64,000 nucleotides of DNA, from assembly GCF_000379665.1 (NCBI RefSeq), contig NZ_KB903359.1:1143280-1207279 (forward strand), written 5' to 3'. Under the pieces are notes generated by a model. The model saw only the letters and a program-made list of their open reading frames with translations. It did no database searches and was not told where the DNA came from. Every line of letters starts with the position of its first letter. The stretch's first letter is position 1. Origin of the DNA: Butyricimonas synergistica DSM 23225 (GTDB lineage Bacteria > Bacteroidota > Bacteroidia > Bacteroidales > Marinifilaceae). A program made the translations under genes and the position numbers. Positions 1 through 8,032 of this stretch are shown one piece after another.

Positions 1-1
1 G

Positions 2-118
2 GTCATTTATGTTGCCATTAGTGCACGGACAACCATCGAGTTACCGGCTGATCTAACCCAAGAAGAAATAGATACTCGTGTAGAACACTACAAAAAGCTA
101 CACCCCTCGAGAATATAA
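2..118 (+). CDS. C-terminal end of an unidentified protein (5' end outside window)
   Basis: One frame is open from base 2 to a TAA ending at base 118, giving 38 C-terminal residues. The piece is charged, with a Glu-rich stretch (TQEEIDTRVEHY) and a basic end (KKLHPSRI). It is too short to name a family. The 274 bases between it and the next gene show no other supported feature. Confidence 0.6.
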   Translation, partial: VIYVAISARTTIELPADLTQEEIDTRVEHYKKLHPSRI

Positions 119-392
119 TCGAGAGCCCAAAGATTCATCATACGCTAAAAAGATACGTTTTCCGTTCGTCACGGTTAACTGTAGATCATATTGCCTGATA
201 ATCGAGACCTTCTATCAACATCTTCTAAACTCCGGGATACAAGAGAAATATTATTTCATTCTTGAACAATTATTACAAACTTTTTTAACGAATGCCCGTA
301 GAAGAAAATGTAAAATTTCTCTTTGCGAAACAAGAATTAAAATTATACATTTGAAGATAGATATTAAGTCAAACATTTAAATTTAAAACACT

Positions 393-893
393 ATGGCAAA
401 AGTAACACTTGCTGGCAACAGCATAAACACGAAAGGTAACTTACCTTCAGTTGGTTCCGTGGCTCCTGATTTCAAATTGGTGAAGACGGATTTGTCTGAA
501 TTGACATTAGCCAGCGAAAAGGGCAAACGTGTTGTTCTAAATATTTTCCCGAGTCTTGACACCAGTGTATGTGCAACTTCCGTGCGTACTTTCAATAAAT
601 TAGCCGCCGAGATGAAAAACACGGTGGTACTCGCTATTTCCAAAGACCTGCCGTTCGCCCACGCCCGTTTCTGCACGACGGAAGGCATCGACAAGGTAAT
701 TCCGCTATCTGCATTCAGAGATCACGCCTTCGGGGAAAAATACGGTGTTGAAATGGTAGACGGACCGTTAGCCGGATTATTAGCTCGTTCGGTAGTTGTT
801 ATCGACGAAAACGGAAAGATCATTTACGAGGAACTTGTTCCGGAGATCACTCACGAACCGAATTACGACGCCGCATTGGCAAGTTTGAAGTAA
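393..893 (+). CDS. tpx: Thiol peroxidase (Tpx, atypical 2-Cys peroxiredoxin)
   Basis: This 166-residue cytoplasmic peroxidase of the Tpx family reduces hydrogen and alkyl peroxides with electrons from thioredoxin. The peroxidatic cysteine is Cys60 in [14 protein letters not shown], and Cys94 in ARFC is placed as the resolving cysteine, matching the Cys61/Cys95 pair of E. coli Tpx. The length is typical for the family. The start at 393 gives the usual short N-terminus (MAKVTLAGN). The gene stands alone and ends in a hairpin shared with the convergent tryptophanase gene. It probably serves oxygen tolerance in an anaerobe; that role is inferred. Confidence 0.96.
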   Translation: MAKVTLAGNSINTKGNLPSVGSVAPDFKLVKTDLSELTLASEKGKRVVLNIFPSLDTSVCATSVRTFNKLAAEMKNTVVLAISKDLPFAHARFCTTEGIDKVIPLSAFRDHAFGEKYGVEMVDGPLAGLLARSVVVIDENGKIIYEELVPEITHEPNYDAALASLK

Positions 894-896
894 AAA

Positions 897-925
897 GAAG
901 GGAAGCTAAATGCTTCCCTTTCTTG
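897..925. terminator. Bidirectional terminator between tpx and tnaA
   Basis: The inverted repeat AAGGGAAGC / GCTTCCCTT has a 5-base loop and lies between the stop codons of two convergent genes. It is bounded by T-rich sequence on the plus strand and by TTTTT on the minus strand. It can end both transcripts. Confidence 0.85.
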
Positions 926-2302
926 TTATTTAGCACGCTCTAGTTGAACGGTAAAGTGACGCATTAACGGTGCTTCCCATGTAATCTGGAAACCACGAGT
1001 AATCTGCTCACGACGATCAAATACATTTTTCAAAGCAACGGCAATCACATCCATATGATTATTCGTGTACACTCTTCTCGGGATAGCCAGACGGAGAAGA
1101 TCCAAGCCCCCGAAACGGTTTTCGCGAGTCACCGGATCACGGTCAGCCAAGATATAACCGATCTCGCAACCACGAATACCAGCTTCCAAGTACAATTCCA
1201 CGGTCAAAGTCTGTGCCGGAAATTCTTCTTTCGGAACATGAGTCAACACTTTCGGAGCATCAATAAACAAGGCATGACCACCGGCAGGACGTTGATAAGG
1301 AATTCCGAATTCATCCAAACGTTTTGCCAGATACTCTACTTGTTTGATACGAGTTTCAAGGTTATCGAACTCGGTATTTTCATCCAAACCGATAGCCAAA
1401 GCGTTCATATCGCGACCATTCATACCGCCATAAGTCAAGTAACCCTCGAACTGTACGCAGAAACCTTTAGCTCCCTCGAACCAATCCTGGTGACGAGTAG
1501 CAATGAAACCTCCCATATTCACGATAGCGTCTTTCTTGGCACTCATCGTCATACCGTCGGCGTTATCAAACATCTCTTTCACAATCTCTTTGATCGTCTT
1601 GTCTTGATAACCTTCCTCGCGAGTTTTGATGAAATAAGCATTCTCAGCAAAACGGGCAGAGTCGAACAATACACGTTTGCCATATTTATCAGCGATAGCA
1701 CGTACTTCCTTGATATTCTTCATGGAAACAGGTTGTCCTCCTGCCGTATTATTCGTAACCGTCACGATAATGAACGGGATTTTGTCAGCGTGTTCAGCCA
1801 ACACCTTCTCCAATTTCTTCGGATCAAGATTTCCTTTGAACGGCACTTCCAACTGGGTGTCTTTTGCCTCATCGATTGTCACGTCCCAAGCGATAGCCTT
1901 ACGTCCCTCGATATGCCCTTTCGTGGTATCGAAGTGAGAGTTACCCGGTACGATATCGCCTTCTTTTACCAAATAAGAGAAAAGCACGTTTTCTGCCGCA
2001 CGTCCCTGATGAGTGGGAATGATGTAATCAAAACCTGTCAAACGGGTAATCATATTTTTCAGATTGAAGAAAGAAGATGCCCCTGCATAACTTTCATCAC
2101 CCAACATGATGCCAGCCCATTGGCGATCGCTCATGGAACCGGTTCCCGAGTCAGTTAATAAATCGATATACACTTGATCGGCACGCAACTGAAACACGTT
2201 ATAGTGTGCCTCTTTGATCCATTGTTCTCTCTCTTCACGAGTACTTTTACGAATGGGTTCTACCATTTTGATTTTCCAAGATTCCGCGAAAGGTAATTCC
2301 AT
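926..2302 (-). CDS. tnaA: Tryptophanase (L-tryptophan indole-lyase)
   Basis: This 458-residue PLP enzyme of the beta-eliminating lyase family would split tryptophan into indole, pyruvate and ammonia. The PLP lysine lies in MSAKKDA (Lys256/257). Tryptophanase and tyrosine phenol-lyase are close relatives, and three positions favour tryptophanase: Asp125 in HFDTTKGH (Thr in tyrosine phenol-lyase), Ile in GCEIGY (Arg in the lyase), and His in the C-terminal MRHFT (Phe in the lyase). The gene is monocistronic. Its leader carries a hairpin and a small open frame described separately. Indole production by gut Bacteroidota through this enzyme is well established. Confidence 0.93.
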   Translation of the reverse strand: MELPFAESWKIKMVEPIRKSTREEREQWIKEAHYNVFQLRADQVYIDLLTDSGTGSMSDRQWAGIMLGDESYAGASSFFNLKNMITRLTGFDYIIPTHQGRAAENVLFSYLVKEGDIVPGNSHFDTTKGHIEGRKAIAWDVTIDEAKDTQLEVPFKGNLDPKKLEKVLAEHADKIPFIIVTVTNNTAGGQPVSMKNIKEVRAIADKYGKRVLFDSARFAENAYFIKTREEGYQDKTIKEIVKEMFDNADGMTMSAKKDAIVNMGGFIATRHQDWFEGAKGFCVQFEGYLTYGGMNGRDMNALAIGLDENTEFDNLETRIKQVEYLAKRLDEFGIPYQRPAGGHALFIDAPKVLTHVPKEEFPAQTLTVELYLEAGIRGCEIGYILADRDPVTRENRFGGLDLLRLAIPRRVYTNNHMDVIAVALKNVFDRREQITRGFQITWEAPLMRHFTVQLERAK

Positions 2303-2404
2303 AATCTTTAAACTTTAAATAGTTAATGATATAAATAAATTATAATATGATCTCAAATAAAATACCCCCGATGTTATCGAGTGAAGTAAAAAATAAGGAG
2401 GTAC

Positions 2405-2494
2405 AAAAGACCGCCACCTTTACCGAACGAAGGTGTCGCGCTTCTTAATGTTTAAGAAAAGTTTACTTACTAATATGACGCTCTTGTCTTTCAT
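2405..2494 (-). promoter_or_regulatory. Candidate attenuator leader of tnaA: 24-codon frame ending inside a terminator-like hairpin
   Basis: On the minus strand an ATG at 2494 opens a 24-codon frame (MKDKSVILVSKLF...RDTFVR) whose TAA at 2422-2420 falls in the loop of a hairpin. The stem CGACACCTT / AAGGTGGCG has nine pairs with one mismatch and is followed by GTCTTTT. It ends about 100 bases before the tnaA start. A peptide ending inside a terminator hairpin is the layout of translational attenuators. The peptide has no Trp, so it is not a TnaC look-alike. Function is inferred. Confidence 0.4.
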
Positions 2495-2514
2495 CGAAGC
2501 AAAATTGGGAAAAA

Positions 2515-2550
2515 TAAAAAAAAAGACCAAGAAAATCTTGATCTTTTTTT
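2515..2550. terminator. Terminator at the end of the DEAD-box helicase gene
   Basis: The near-perfect inverted repeat AAAAGACCAAGA / TCTTGATCTTTT is flanked by an A-run on one side and a T-run on the other. It directly follows the helicase stop codon on the minus strand and could work in both directions. Confidence 0.8.
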
Positions 2551-2551
2551 A

Positions 2552-3856
2552 TTATTTCTTCTTTTTCTTCGCGTTCCGCTTCCGCATCACGTTCCGGCGA
2601 TTGTCTTCCGCCGTGTAACTATTTTTAGCTTTCTTCACGTGGAAAGCTCCCCCTCCTTGCGGTCGTCCCTGCTGGTACACGATATTGTTCGTCTGCACTT
2701 GCTCCTCATCCAACAGCAATTGAGAGATTTCCAGCTTCTCCGGCAAATCCAAAATCTCCACGTTCTGGTTAATCAACCGCTCGATATCAGTAAACCGGTC
2801 TTCCTCGATCTCCGACACGAAACTGATAGCCACACCCTCTTTTCCCGCACGAGCAGTACGACCAATACGGTGCACGTACTCCTCCGCCAAAGAAGGGATA
2901 TCGAAATTAATCACGTGCGACACGTCCTGCACGTCGATACCGCGAGCCGCCACGTCCGAAGCCACCAGAATACGGGTTTCTTCTTCCTTGAAAGCACGCA
3001 ATGCGTTCAATCGGGTATTCTGCGCCTTGTTCGAGTGTATTACGCTCAACTCTCCTTTCCAGTGATCCGCCAGACGTTCCACGATGCGGTCGGCATTCTT
3101 CTTCGTTTCGGTGAATACCATGACTTTCTTGTAAGTATCCTTATCCGCAAGTAAAAGTTTCAACAAATTGATCTTTGTTGAGATATTCGGCACATCATAG
3201 CGGAATTGCTCCACGTGTTCAACTGGCGTAGCCTGACGGGCAACCTCTACACGTACCGGATCCTTCAAGAAATCACTTGCCAAACACCCTACAGCCTCGG
3301 AAAATGTAGCAGAAAACAACATCGTCTGAAGTTTCTCGGGCAATACCTCGAATATACTTTTCAATTGTGGAAGAAAACCCAAATCCATCAAACGGTCTGC
3401 TTCATCCACCACAACTGTTTTAATCATTTTTGTCCGGATTATACCATTATAATATATATCCATGAAACGTCCCGGCGTGGCAACTAATAAATCGACACCC
3501 TCAAACACCTTATCCTGTTGTGTCCGTATGTTCGTACCACCATACACGCCCACGCAACGAATATCCATATATTCCGTCAACAACTCAACACTCTCGCACA
3601 CTTGCACCACCAACTCCCGCGTGGGTACAACAACCAGCGCTCTCGGCACTAACCCTTGCGCGTAATGCAATTTCATCAACATCGGGATCAGGTAAGCCAG
3701 CGTCTTCCCCGTACCCGTCTGCGCTATACCAATTAAGTCTTTCCCGGACCGACTGACCGAGAATACTTCTTCTTGGATAGGTGTCGGATTCTCGAACCCA
3801 GCCTCTTCCAACGCCATTAATATCTGCTTACTTATATTCAAGTCTTGAAATCCCAT
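2552..3856 (-). CDS. DEAD-box ATP-dependent RNA helicase
   Basis: This 434-residue superfamily 2 RNA helicase unwinds short RNA duplexes, typically in ribosome assembly or RNA decay. The motifs appear in order: a Q-motif region (ENPTPIQ), motif I AQTGTGKT, motif Ia PTRELV, motif II DEAD, motif III SAT, and motif VI HRIGRTARAG. The C-terminus is short and ends in a lysine tail (RKRNAKKKKK) that probably holds RNA. An open frame reaches 3919, but the -7 box at 3884-3891 lies inside that extension, so the ATG at 3856 (MGFQDLNIS) is the likely start. Which of RhlE, DeaD or another subgroup it belongs to cannot be settled by eye. Confidence 0.93.
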   Translation of the reverse strand: MGFQDLNISKQILMALEEAGFENPTPIQEEVFSVSRSGKDLIGIAQTGTGKTLAYLIPMLMKLHYAQGLVPRALVVVPTRELVVQVCESVELLTEYMDIRCVGVYGGTNIRTQQDKVFEGVDLLVATPGRFMDIYYNGIIRTKMIKTVVVDEADRLMDLGFLPQLKSIFEVLPEKLQTMLFSATFSEAVGCLASDFLKDPVRVEVARQATPVEHVEQFRYDVPNISTKINLLKLLLADKDTYKKVMVFTETKKNADRIVERLADHWKGELSVIHSNKAQNTRLNALRAFKEEETRILVASDVAARGIDVQDVSHVINFDIPSLAEEYVHRIGRTARAGKEGVAISFVSEIEEDRFTDIERLINQNVEILDLPEKLEISQLLLDEEQVQTNNIVYQQGRPQGGGAFHVKKAKNSYTAEDNRRNVMRKRNAKKKKK

Positions 3857-3883
3857 ACGTATCTTGTTTAAGTCTATGTACCG

Positions 3884-3891
3884 CAAAGGTA
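3884..3891 (-). promoter_or_regulatory. -7 box of the DEAD-box helicase gene
   Basis: On the minus strand this reads TACCTTTG, matching the Bacteroidota TAnnTTTG consensus. It lies about 28 bases from the ATG at 3856 and rules out the longer open frame as the translated one. Confidence 0.7.
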
Positions 3892-4027
3892 CAAAAAAGT
3901 CGTCACTTGACAGAAACAAATTTATTTATAAAATAAATTGTATCTAAATATCACAAATATTTCTCTCACAATCAGCAGGATATAAAGAAACACTTTTGAA
4001 ACAAAAAGCAACGAAAACGATTTCTGA

Positions 4028-4059
4028 TTTGGTTTTATCAAAATAATGTTCTAAATTTA
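4028..4059 (+). promoter_or_regulatory. Probable promoter of the small HTH gene
   Basis: TTTG at 4028-4031 and TAAATTTA at 4052-4059 are spaced 20 bases apart, close to the Bacteroidota TTTG / TAnnTTTG pattern. The ATG follows 31 bases later. Confidence 0.5.
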
Positions 4060-4090
4060 TTGCAGGTAAAACCTCTAAAATTACTACGCT

Positions 4091-4339
4091 ATGACTTATA
4101 CTATTACTTTTAACGAGTTAAGGAAGATCAAAGACATGTTACCCCACGGAAGTATGCAAACTATTGCAGAGGACTTGGGTATCAGTACTGACACAGTGCG
4201 TAACTACTTCGGAGCCGATAATTATGACAACGGAGGTTCTAGTGCCGGAATTCACGTGGAGCAAGGACCGGACGGAGGGTTGGTAGTCTTGGATGACACA
4301 GCCATTCTAGATAAGGCGAAAGAGCTCCTGAACGTGTAA
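4091..4339 (+). CDS. Small HTH DNA-binding protein
   Basis: This is an 82-residue protein with an apparent helix-turn-helix at residues 20-40 (MQTIAEDLGISTDTVRNYF), which resembles the DNA-reading unit of small regulators. A glycine-rich linker (NGGSSAGIH) leads to an acidic C-terminal helix (ILDKAKELLNV). Similar short DNA-binding proteins are widespread in Bacteroidota and have no assigned target that I know of. The gene is monocistronic with its own promoter and a strong terminator, so it is probably made in quantity; that is inferred. Confidence 0.75.
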   Translation: MTYTITFNELRKIKDMLPHGSMQTIAEDLGISTDTVRNYFGADNYDNGGSSAGIHVEQGPDGGLVVLDDTAILDKAKELLNV

Positions 4340-4351
4340 CAAAAAAAATTT

Positions 4352-4392
4352 AGTACCGGGAATAGTCGAAAAAACGTTCCCGGTATTTTTTT
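4352..4392 (+). terminator. Strong intrinsic terminator after the small HTH gene
   Basis: The stem TACCGGGAA / TTCCCGGTA is followed directly by a seven-T run. The position, 13 bases after the stop codon, and the textbook shape make this one of the clearest terminators in the window. Confidence 0.92.
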
Positions 4393-4406
4393 ACCGCTTT
4401 TTTATC

Positions 4407-4414
4407 TACTTTTG
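4407..4414 (+). promoter_or_regulatory. -7 box of the rlmI gene
   Basis: TACTTTTG matches TAnnTTTG exactly. It lies 75 bases upstream of the rlmI ATG, so the transcript would have a roughly 70-base leader that contains the phased 7-base repeats at 4435-4463. Confidence 0.6.
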
Positions 4415-4434
4415 CAACGGCAAATCATGGGATT

Positions 4435-4463
4435 AACCTGTAACCTGCCAACCTGTAACTTGT
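4435..4463 (+). repeat. Phased 7-base repeat (AACCTGT) in the rlmI leader
   Basis: Four units follow one another: AACCTGT, AACCTGC, one extra C, AACCTGT, AACTTGT; a partial fifth (AACGTCG) comes next. The array lies between the -7 box and the start codon, so it would be transcribed as part of the leader. Confidence 0.75.
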
Positions 4464-4489
4464 AACGTCGCACAGCGACACAAAATAAT

Positions 4490-5668
4490 ATGAGCAAAAT
4501 AGTTCTAAAAGCCGGTAAAGAGAGGTCTTTGTATAGACTTCACCCGTGGGTATTCTCGGGCGCCATCGCCAAAAAAGACAATGACATCCAAGAAGGAGAT
4601 ATTGTGAAAGTATATAACCACGACAACGAGTTCATTGCCATTGGGCATTACCAAATCGGGAGTATTGCCGTGCGTGTACTCAGTTTCAAGGAAGAACCTA
4701 TCGATTACCCTTTTTGGGTAGAGCGTATCCGCCAAGCTTACCATACGCGAGTTGCCATCGGGTTGGCAACCTCCCCGAACAACAATGTCTACCGTTTGAT
4801 ACACGGCGAGGGGGATGACCTTTCCGGGTTGATCGTGGATTATTACGCCGGGGTTGCCGTGGTACAATTCCACACCGTGGGAATGTACAGAGTGAGAGAG
4901 GAAATCGCCAAAGCCATCCTTGAAGTTATGGGCGACAAGATCATCGCCATATATGACAAATCGGAAGGTACCCTCCCCTATAAGGCGGGTCTGAATCCCG
5001 AGAACGGTTACTTGTACGGACATACCGACAACTTCACTGCTATTGAAAATGGTCTGAAATTCAACGTGGACTGGCTGGAAGGACAAAAGACCGGATTCTT
5101 CATCGACCAACGGGAAAACCGTAGCCTCTTGGAACAATACGCCCGGGAAAAAAATGTCCTCAATATGTTCTGTTACACGGGAGGATTCTCCTTCTACGCC
5201 ATGCGCGGCGGAGCAAAACTCGTTCACTCGGTAGACGCCTCGGCACGAGCCATCGAGTTAACCAACCAAAACGTGGAATTGAACTTTCCGAACGACACTC
5301 GGCACGAGGCTTTCGTGGAAGATGCCTTTAAATTCCTTGAACAATCATACAATAAATACGATCTCATCATCCTTGATCCCCCGGCATTCGCCAAACACCA
5401 GAAAGTATTGGACAACGCCATCCAAGGATACAAGAAACTCAACCGTAAAGGTATTGAAGTCGTGAAACCGGGCGGTATTATCTTCACCTTCTCTTGTTCA
5501 CAAGTGATGACCAAAGACCTGTTCCGTCAAACCGTATTCACGGCAGCAGCAAACACTGGACGCAAGGTCAAGATACTGCACCAATTGACTCAACCTGCCG
5601 ATCACCCGATCAGCATCTATCACCCCGAAGGGGAGTATTTAAAGGGATTAGTATTGTACGTGGAATAA
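4490..5668 (+). CDS. rlmI: 23S rRNA (cytosine-C5)-methyltransferase, RlmI-like
   Basis: This 392-residue class I methyltransferase moves a methyl group from S-adenosylmethionine to a cytosine of 23S rRNA (C1962 in E. coli RlmI). An N-terminal PUA-type RNA-binding region (HPWVFSGAI near residue 20) is followed by a small linker domain and a Rossmann methyltransferase fold. Visible landmarks are GQKTGFFIDQR near residue 205, NMFCYTGGFS near residue 225, DPPAF as motif IV, and the FTFSCS segment near the end. The length fits RlmI (about 396). The gene is single, with its own promoter and a terminator shared with glmM. Confidence 0.9.
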   Translation: MSKIVLKAGKERSLYRLHPWVFSGAIAKKDNDIQEGDIVKVYNHDNEFIAIGHYQIGSIAVRVLSFKEEPIDYPFWVERIRQAYHTRVAIGLATSPNNNVYRLIHGEGDDLSGLIVDYYAGVAVVQFHTVGMYRVREEIAKAILEVMGDKIIAIYDKSEGTLPYKAGLNPENGYLYGHTDNFTAIENGLKFNVDWLEGQKTGFFIDQRENRSLLEQYAREKNVLNMFCYTGGFSFYAMRGGAKLVHSVDASARAIELTNQNVELNFPNDTRHEAFVEDAFKFLEQSYNKYDLIILDPPAFAKHQKVLDNAIQGYKKLNRKGIEVVKPGGIIFTFSCSQVMTKDLFRQTVFTAAANTGRKVKILHQLTQPADHPISIYHPEGEYLKGLVLYVE

Positions 5669-5670
5669 AA

Positions 5671-5704
5671 AATAGGGAGCTATTTTAAGCTCCCTTTCTA
5701 TTTT
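5671..5704. terminator. Bidirectional terminator between rlmI and glmM
   Basis: The hairpin AGGGAGC / GCTCCCT is flanked by A- and T-rich stretches and lies between the two convergent stop codons. It can end both transcripts. Confidence 0.85.
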
Positions 5705-7085
5705 AATATAAACTCTTTGCTACCTTTATCACCTCTTCTGCCAATTGATTGGCGGCAGCTTCGTCTTTCGATTCGGAATAAATGCGGATGATCGGCTCTG
5801 TGTTTGATTTCCGCAGGTGTACCCACCCGTCTTTAAAATCAATTTTCACACCGTCAATATCCGTGATCTCTTCCGAGGCATATTTTTGCTTCAATCCTTC
5901 CAGAATCTTGTCAACATTCATTTCAGGAGAAAGCGTCAGCTTATTCTTCGAGATAAAATACTGTGGATAAGTGGCTTTCAATGCTGTCATGCTTTTTCCT
6001 TCCGCCACGAAATGAGAAAGGAACAGACCAACTCCTACCAAGGCATCGCGACCGTAATGGCTTTCCGGGTAGATCACCCCCCCGTTACCTTCACCACCGA
6101 TCACGGTATGTGTTTCTTTCATTTTGGTTACCACGTTTACCTCACCCACGGCAGCAGCACAATATTTCTGACCGTGAGCCAACGTCACGTCACGCAATGC
6201 ACGAGACGAAGAAAGATTGGAAACCGTGTTTCCCGGCGTGTGTTTCAACACGTAATCGGCAACAGCAACTAAGGTGTATTCCTCTACGAACATCTCCCCG
6301 TTCTCGCAAACCAAAGCAAGACGATCCACGTCCGGGTCAACCACTATACCAAGGTCTGCGCCACACTCCTTAATCTTTTCAGAAATCTGGGTCAAGTTCT
6401 CCGGTATTGGTTCCGGGTTATGCGCAAAGCGTCCCGTCGGTTCGCAATTCAATTCAACAATCTCTTTCACTCCCAACGCTTTCAACAAAGCAGGGATGAC
6501 AATTCCTCCCACGGAATTTACCGCATCAACCACGACTTTCAAGTTAGCTTTGGCAATAGCTTCCCGGTTTACCAACTTCAAATCCAACACATGTTGAATA
6601 TGGTAATCCGTGTAATCTTTGCGAGTAATAGTACCCAAATCATCCACTTCGGCATACTCGAAAGATTCCTGTTCTGCCATTTGAAGCACTTGTGCCCCAT
6701 CTTCGGCGGACAAGAACTCACCGCAGTTATTCAGTAACTTCAAAGCATTCCATTGCTTCGGGTTATGACTAGCGGTCAAAATAATTCCCCCGTCAGCACC
6801 TTCTGCTGTAACGGCAATCTCTGTTGTCGGCGTGGTTGCCAAACCGATATTCACCACGTCATGTCCCAAACCGGACAAAGTAGCTTCTACCAGCTTCGCG
6901 TACATATCTCCCGAAATTCGAGCATCACGTCCTAACACGATCTTCGCCCTTTCCTTCCCGGCTCCGATTTTCAGCCACGTAGCATAAGCAGATACAAATT
7001 TCACAATATCCAGAGGCGTGAGGTTATCTCCCGGGCGACCGCCAACCGTTCCTCTGATACCGGATATAGATTTTATTAAAGTCAT
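5703..7085 (-). CDS. glmM: Phosphoglucosamine mutase (alpha-D-phosphohexomutase family)
   Basis: This 460-residue phosphohexomutase probably interconverts glucosamine-6-phosphate and glucosamine-1-phosphate on the way to UDP-GlcNAc. Visible are the N-terminal SGIRGTVGG loop, the phospho-serine loop TASHNP (Ser106), the Mg-binding loop DPDVDR (residues 250-255) and the C-terminal phosphate-binding RKSNTEPIIRIYS. A longer frame begins at 7151, but those 22 extra residues only read through a 7-base tandem repeat (FNFQFSIFNFQF), so the ATG at 7085 (MTLIKSISG) is chosen. Activity on other hexose phosphates cannot be excluded. Confidence 0.88.
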   Translation of the reverse strand: MTLIKSISGIRGTVGGRPGDNLTPLDIVKFVSAYATWLKIGAGKERAKIVLGRDARISGDMYAKLVEATLSGLGHDVVNIGLATTPTTEIAVTAEGADGGIILTASHNPKQWNALKLLNNCGEFLSAEDGAQVLQMAEQESFEYAEVDDLGTITRKDYTDYHIQHVLDLKLVNREAIAKANLKVVVDAVNSVGGIVIPALLKALGVKEIVELNCEPTGRFAHNPEPIPENLTQISEKIKECGADLGIVVDPDVDRLALVCENGEMFVEEYTLVAVADYVLKHTPGNTVSNLSSSRALRDVTLAHGQKYCAAAVGEVNVVTKMKETHTVIGGEGNGGVIYPESHYGRDALVGVGLFLSHFVAEGKSMTALKATYPQYFISKNKLTLSPEMNVDKILEGLKQKYASEEITDIDGVKIDFKDGWVHLRKSNTEPIIRIYSESKDEAAANQLAEEVIKVAKSLY

Positions 7086-7094
7086 CGTAAAGCA

Positions 7095-7143
7095 ATTGAA
7101 AATTGAAAATTGAAAATTGAAAATTGAAAATTGAAAATTGAAA
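7095..7143. repeat. Seven perfect tandem copies of ATTGAAA upstream of glmM
   Basis: Seven identical 7-base units run from 7095 to 7143, ending 10 bases before the glmM start codon. At this purity the copy number can change by replication slippage. The array probably sits in the leader of the glmM transcript, where a change alters the spacing ahead of the start. Confidence 0.95.
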
Positions 7144-7196
7144 ATGCGCAATGCATATCCAATCCGACTTTCAATCGTTAAATCATTAAATCAGGA

Positions 7197-7248
7197 AATA
7201 AAAAAGAACTGTATCCATTACCCCAAAGAGATAACGCATACAGTTCCC
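7197..7248 (-). terminator. Terminator of gcvH
   Basis: Read on the minus strand, GAACTGTAT and ATACAGTTC form a perfect 9-pair stem with a 23-base loop, followed by CTTTTTTATTT. It begins 17 bases after the gcvH stop codon. Confidence 0.82.
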
Positions 7249-7264
7249 GTCTTATCAAATAAAA

Positions 7265-7639
7265 TTAGATAGATGCCTTATAAGCGTCAGCGCTCAACAA
7301 ACCGTCTAATTGTGACTCATCACCAACTTTTACTTTGATAATCCAACCTTTTCCGTAAGGATCTTTGTTTACCAAGTCGGGTTGGTCTTCCAATTCAGAG
7401 TTAAACTCCAAAACCTCTCCGGCAACAGGCATATACAAGTCAGAAACAGTCTTTACTGCCTCGATACTTCCGAAAGTATCACCAGCTTCCAGTTCATCAC
7501 CTTCTGTTTCAACTTCAACAAATACAATATCGCCTAATTGACTTTGTGCATAGTCAGTAATTCCAACATATGCTTCTTCACCCTCAACACGAATCCATTC
7601 GTGTTCTTTAGTGTACTTTAATTCTGCAGGTACGTTCAT
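7265..7639 (-). CDS. gcvH: Glycine cleavage system H protein
   Basis: This 124-residue lipoyl carrier shuttles the aminomethyl group between the P, T and L proteins of the glycine cleavage system. The lipoylated lysine is Lys63 in [13 protein letters not shown], and the protein has the usual acidic surface and the PYGKGW loop. The frame is open up to 7723, but a -7 box (TATATTTG, minus strand) at 7682-7689 and the conserved [15 protein letters not shown] start place the ATG at 7639. No gcvP or gcvT gene is nearby, so the complex is encoded at scattered loci. Confidence 0.96.
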   Translation of the reverse strand: MNVPAELKYTKEHEWIRVEGEEAYVGITDYAQSQLGDIVFVEVETEGDELEAGDTFGSIEAVKTVSDLYMPVAGEVLEFNSELEDQPDLVNKDPYGKGWIIKVKVGDESQLDGLLSADAYKASI

Positions 7640-7681
7640 TATCTTATAAGTTAATTTAAATTTGACAATTATTGTAAGCCA

Positions 7682-7689
7682 CAAATATA
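7682..7689 (-). promoter_or_regulatory. -7 box of gcvH
   Basis: On the minus strand this reads TATATTTG (TAnnTTTG consensus), 43 bases before the gcvH ATG, with a TTG about 18 bases further upstream as a possible -33 element. Confidence 0.7.
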
Positions 7690-7867
7690 AGCAAAAATTT
7701 AAACTCCAATAACAGAAACTCAAATTTTAGAGATGATTTATCGTTTTTGTTATTAATTCTTTCATTTTCAACAAGAATCTCCCGTATCCCTTTGCCTGCA
7801 AGCGTTCCGGGAACCCATCAACTTTAATTAAAACGCATTTTTTTTCTATTTTTCGGTAGCAAAATAT

Positions 7868-7896
7868 TGCACAATAAGAAAAACTACCTATCTTTG
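7868..7896 (+). promoter_or_regulatory. Promoter of the tRNA-Asp pair
   Basis: TTG at 7868-7870 and TATCTTTG at 7889-7896 form a Bacteroidota-type promoter, ending 42 bases before the first tRNA. One promoter and one downstream terminator bracket both tRNA genes. Confidence 0.7.
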
Positions 7897-7938
7897 CACC
7901 GCAATTGAGAACAACAGCGGTTGTTTGATGCAAAAAAA

Positions 7939-8012
7939 GGTTCGGTAGTTCAGCTGGTTAGAATACATGCCTGTCACGCATGGGGTCGCGGGTTCGAGTC
8001 CCGTCCGAACCG
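7939..8012 (+). tRNA. tRNA-Asp (GTC)
   Basis: The 74-base cloverleaf has acceptor stem GGTTCGG / CCGAACC, a D-loop with AGCTGGTTAGA, anticodon loop CTGTCAC (anticodon GTC) and T-arm GGGTTCGAGTCCC. The discriminator is G. CCA is not encoded (CCTTTT follows). It decodes GAC and GAU. Confidence 0.97.
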
Positions 8013-8032
8013 CCTTTTTTGGGAAACATTTT

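Noticed and set aside
1055..2158. Long plus-strand open frame (367 codons) opposite tnaA
   Set aside because: It is a shadow of the tryptophanase codons; no ribosome-binding site or recognisable domain is seen, and the minus-strand protein is a full-length family member.
926..2302. Tyrosine phenol-lyase instead of tryptophanase
   Set aside because: The Asp, Ile and His positions that tell the two apart are of the tryptophanase type.
7095..7143. CRISPR-like array
   Set aside because: The units are 7 bases with no spacers, and no cas gene occurs in the window; it is a simple tandem repeat.
5703..7151. Extended glmM start at 7151
   Set aside because: The extra 22 residues come only from reading through the ATTGAAA array, and the family start is MTLIKSISG.
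7727..7933. 68-codon minus-strand frame between gcvH and the tRNAs
   Set aside because: It overlaps the tRNA promoter, has no recognisable content, and lies upstream of the mapped gcvH promoter box.
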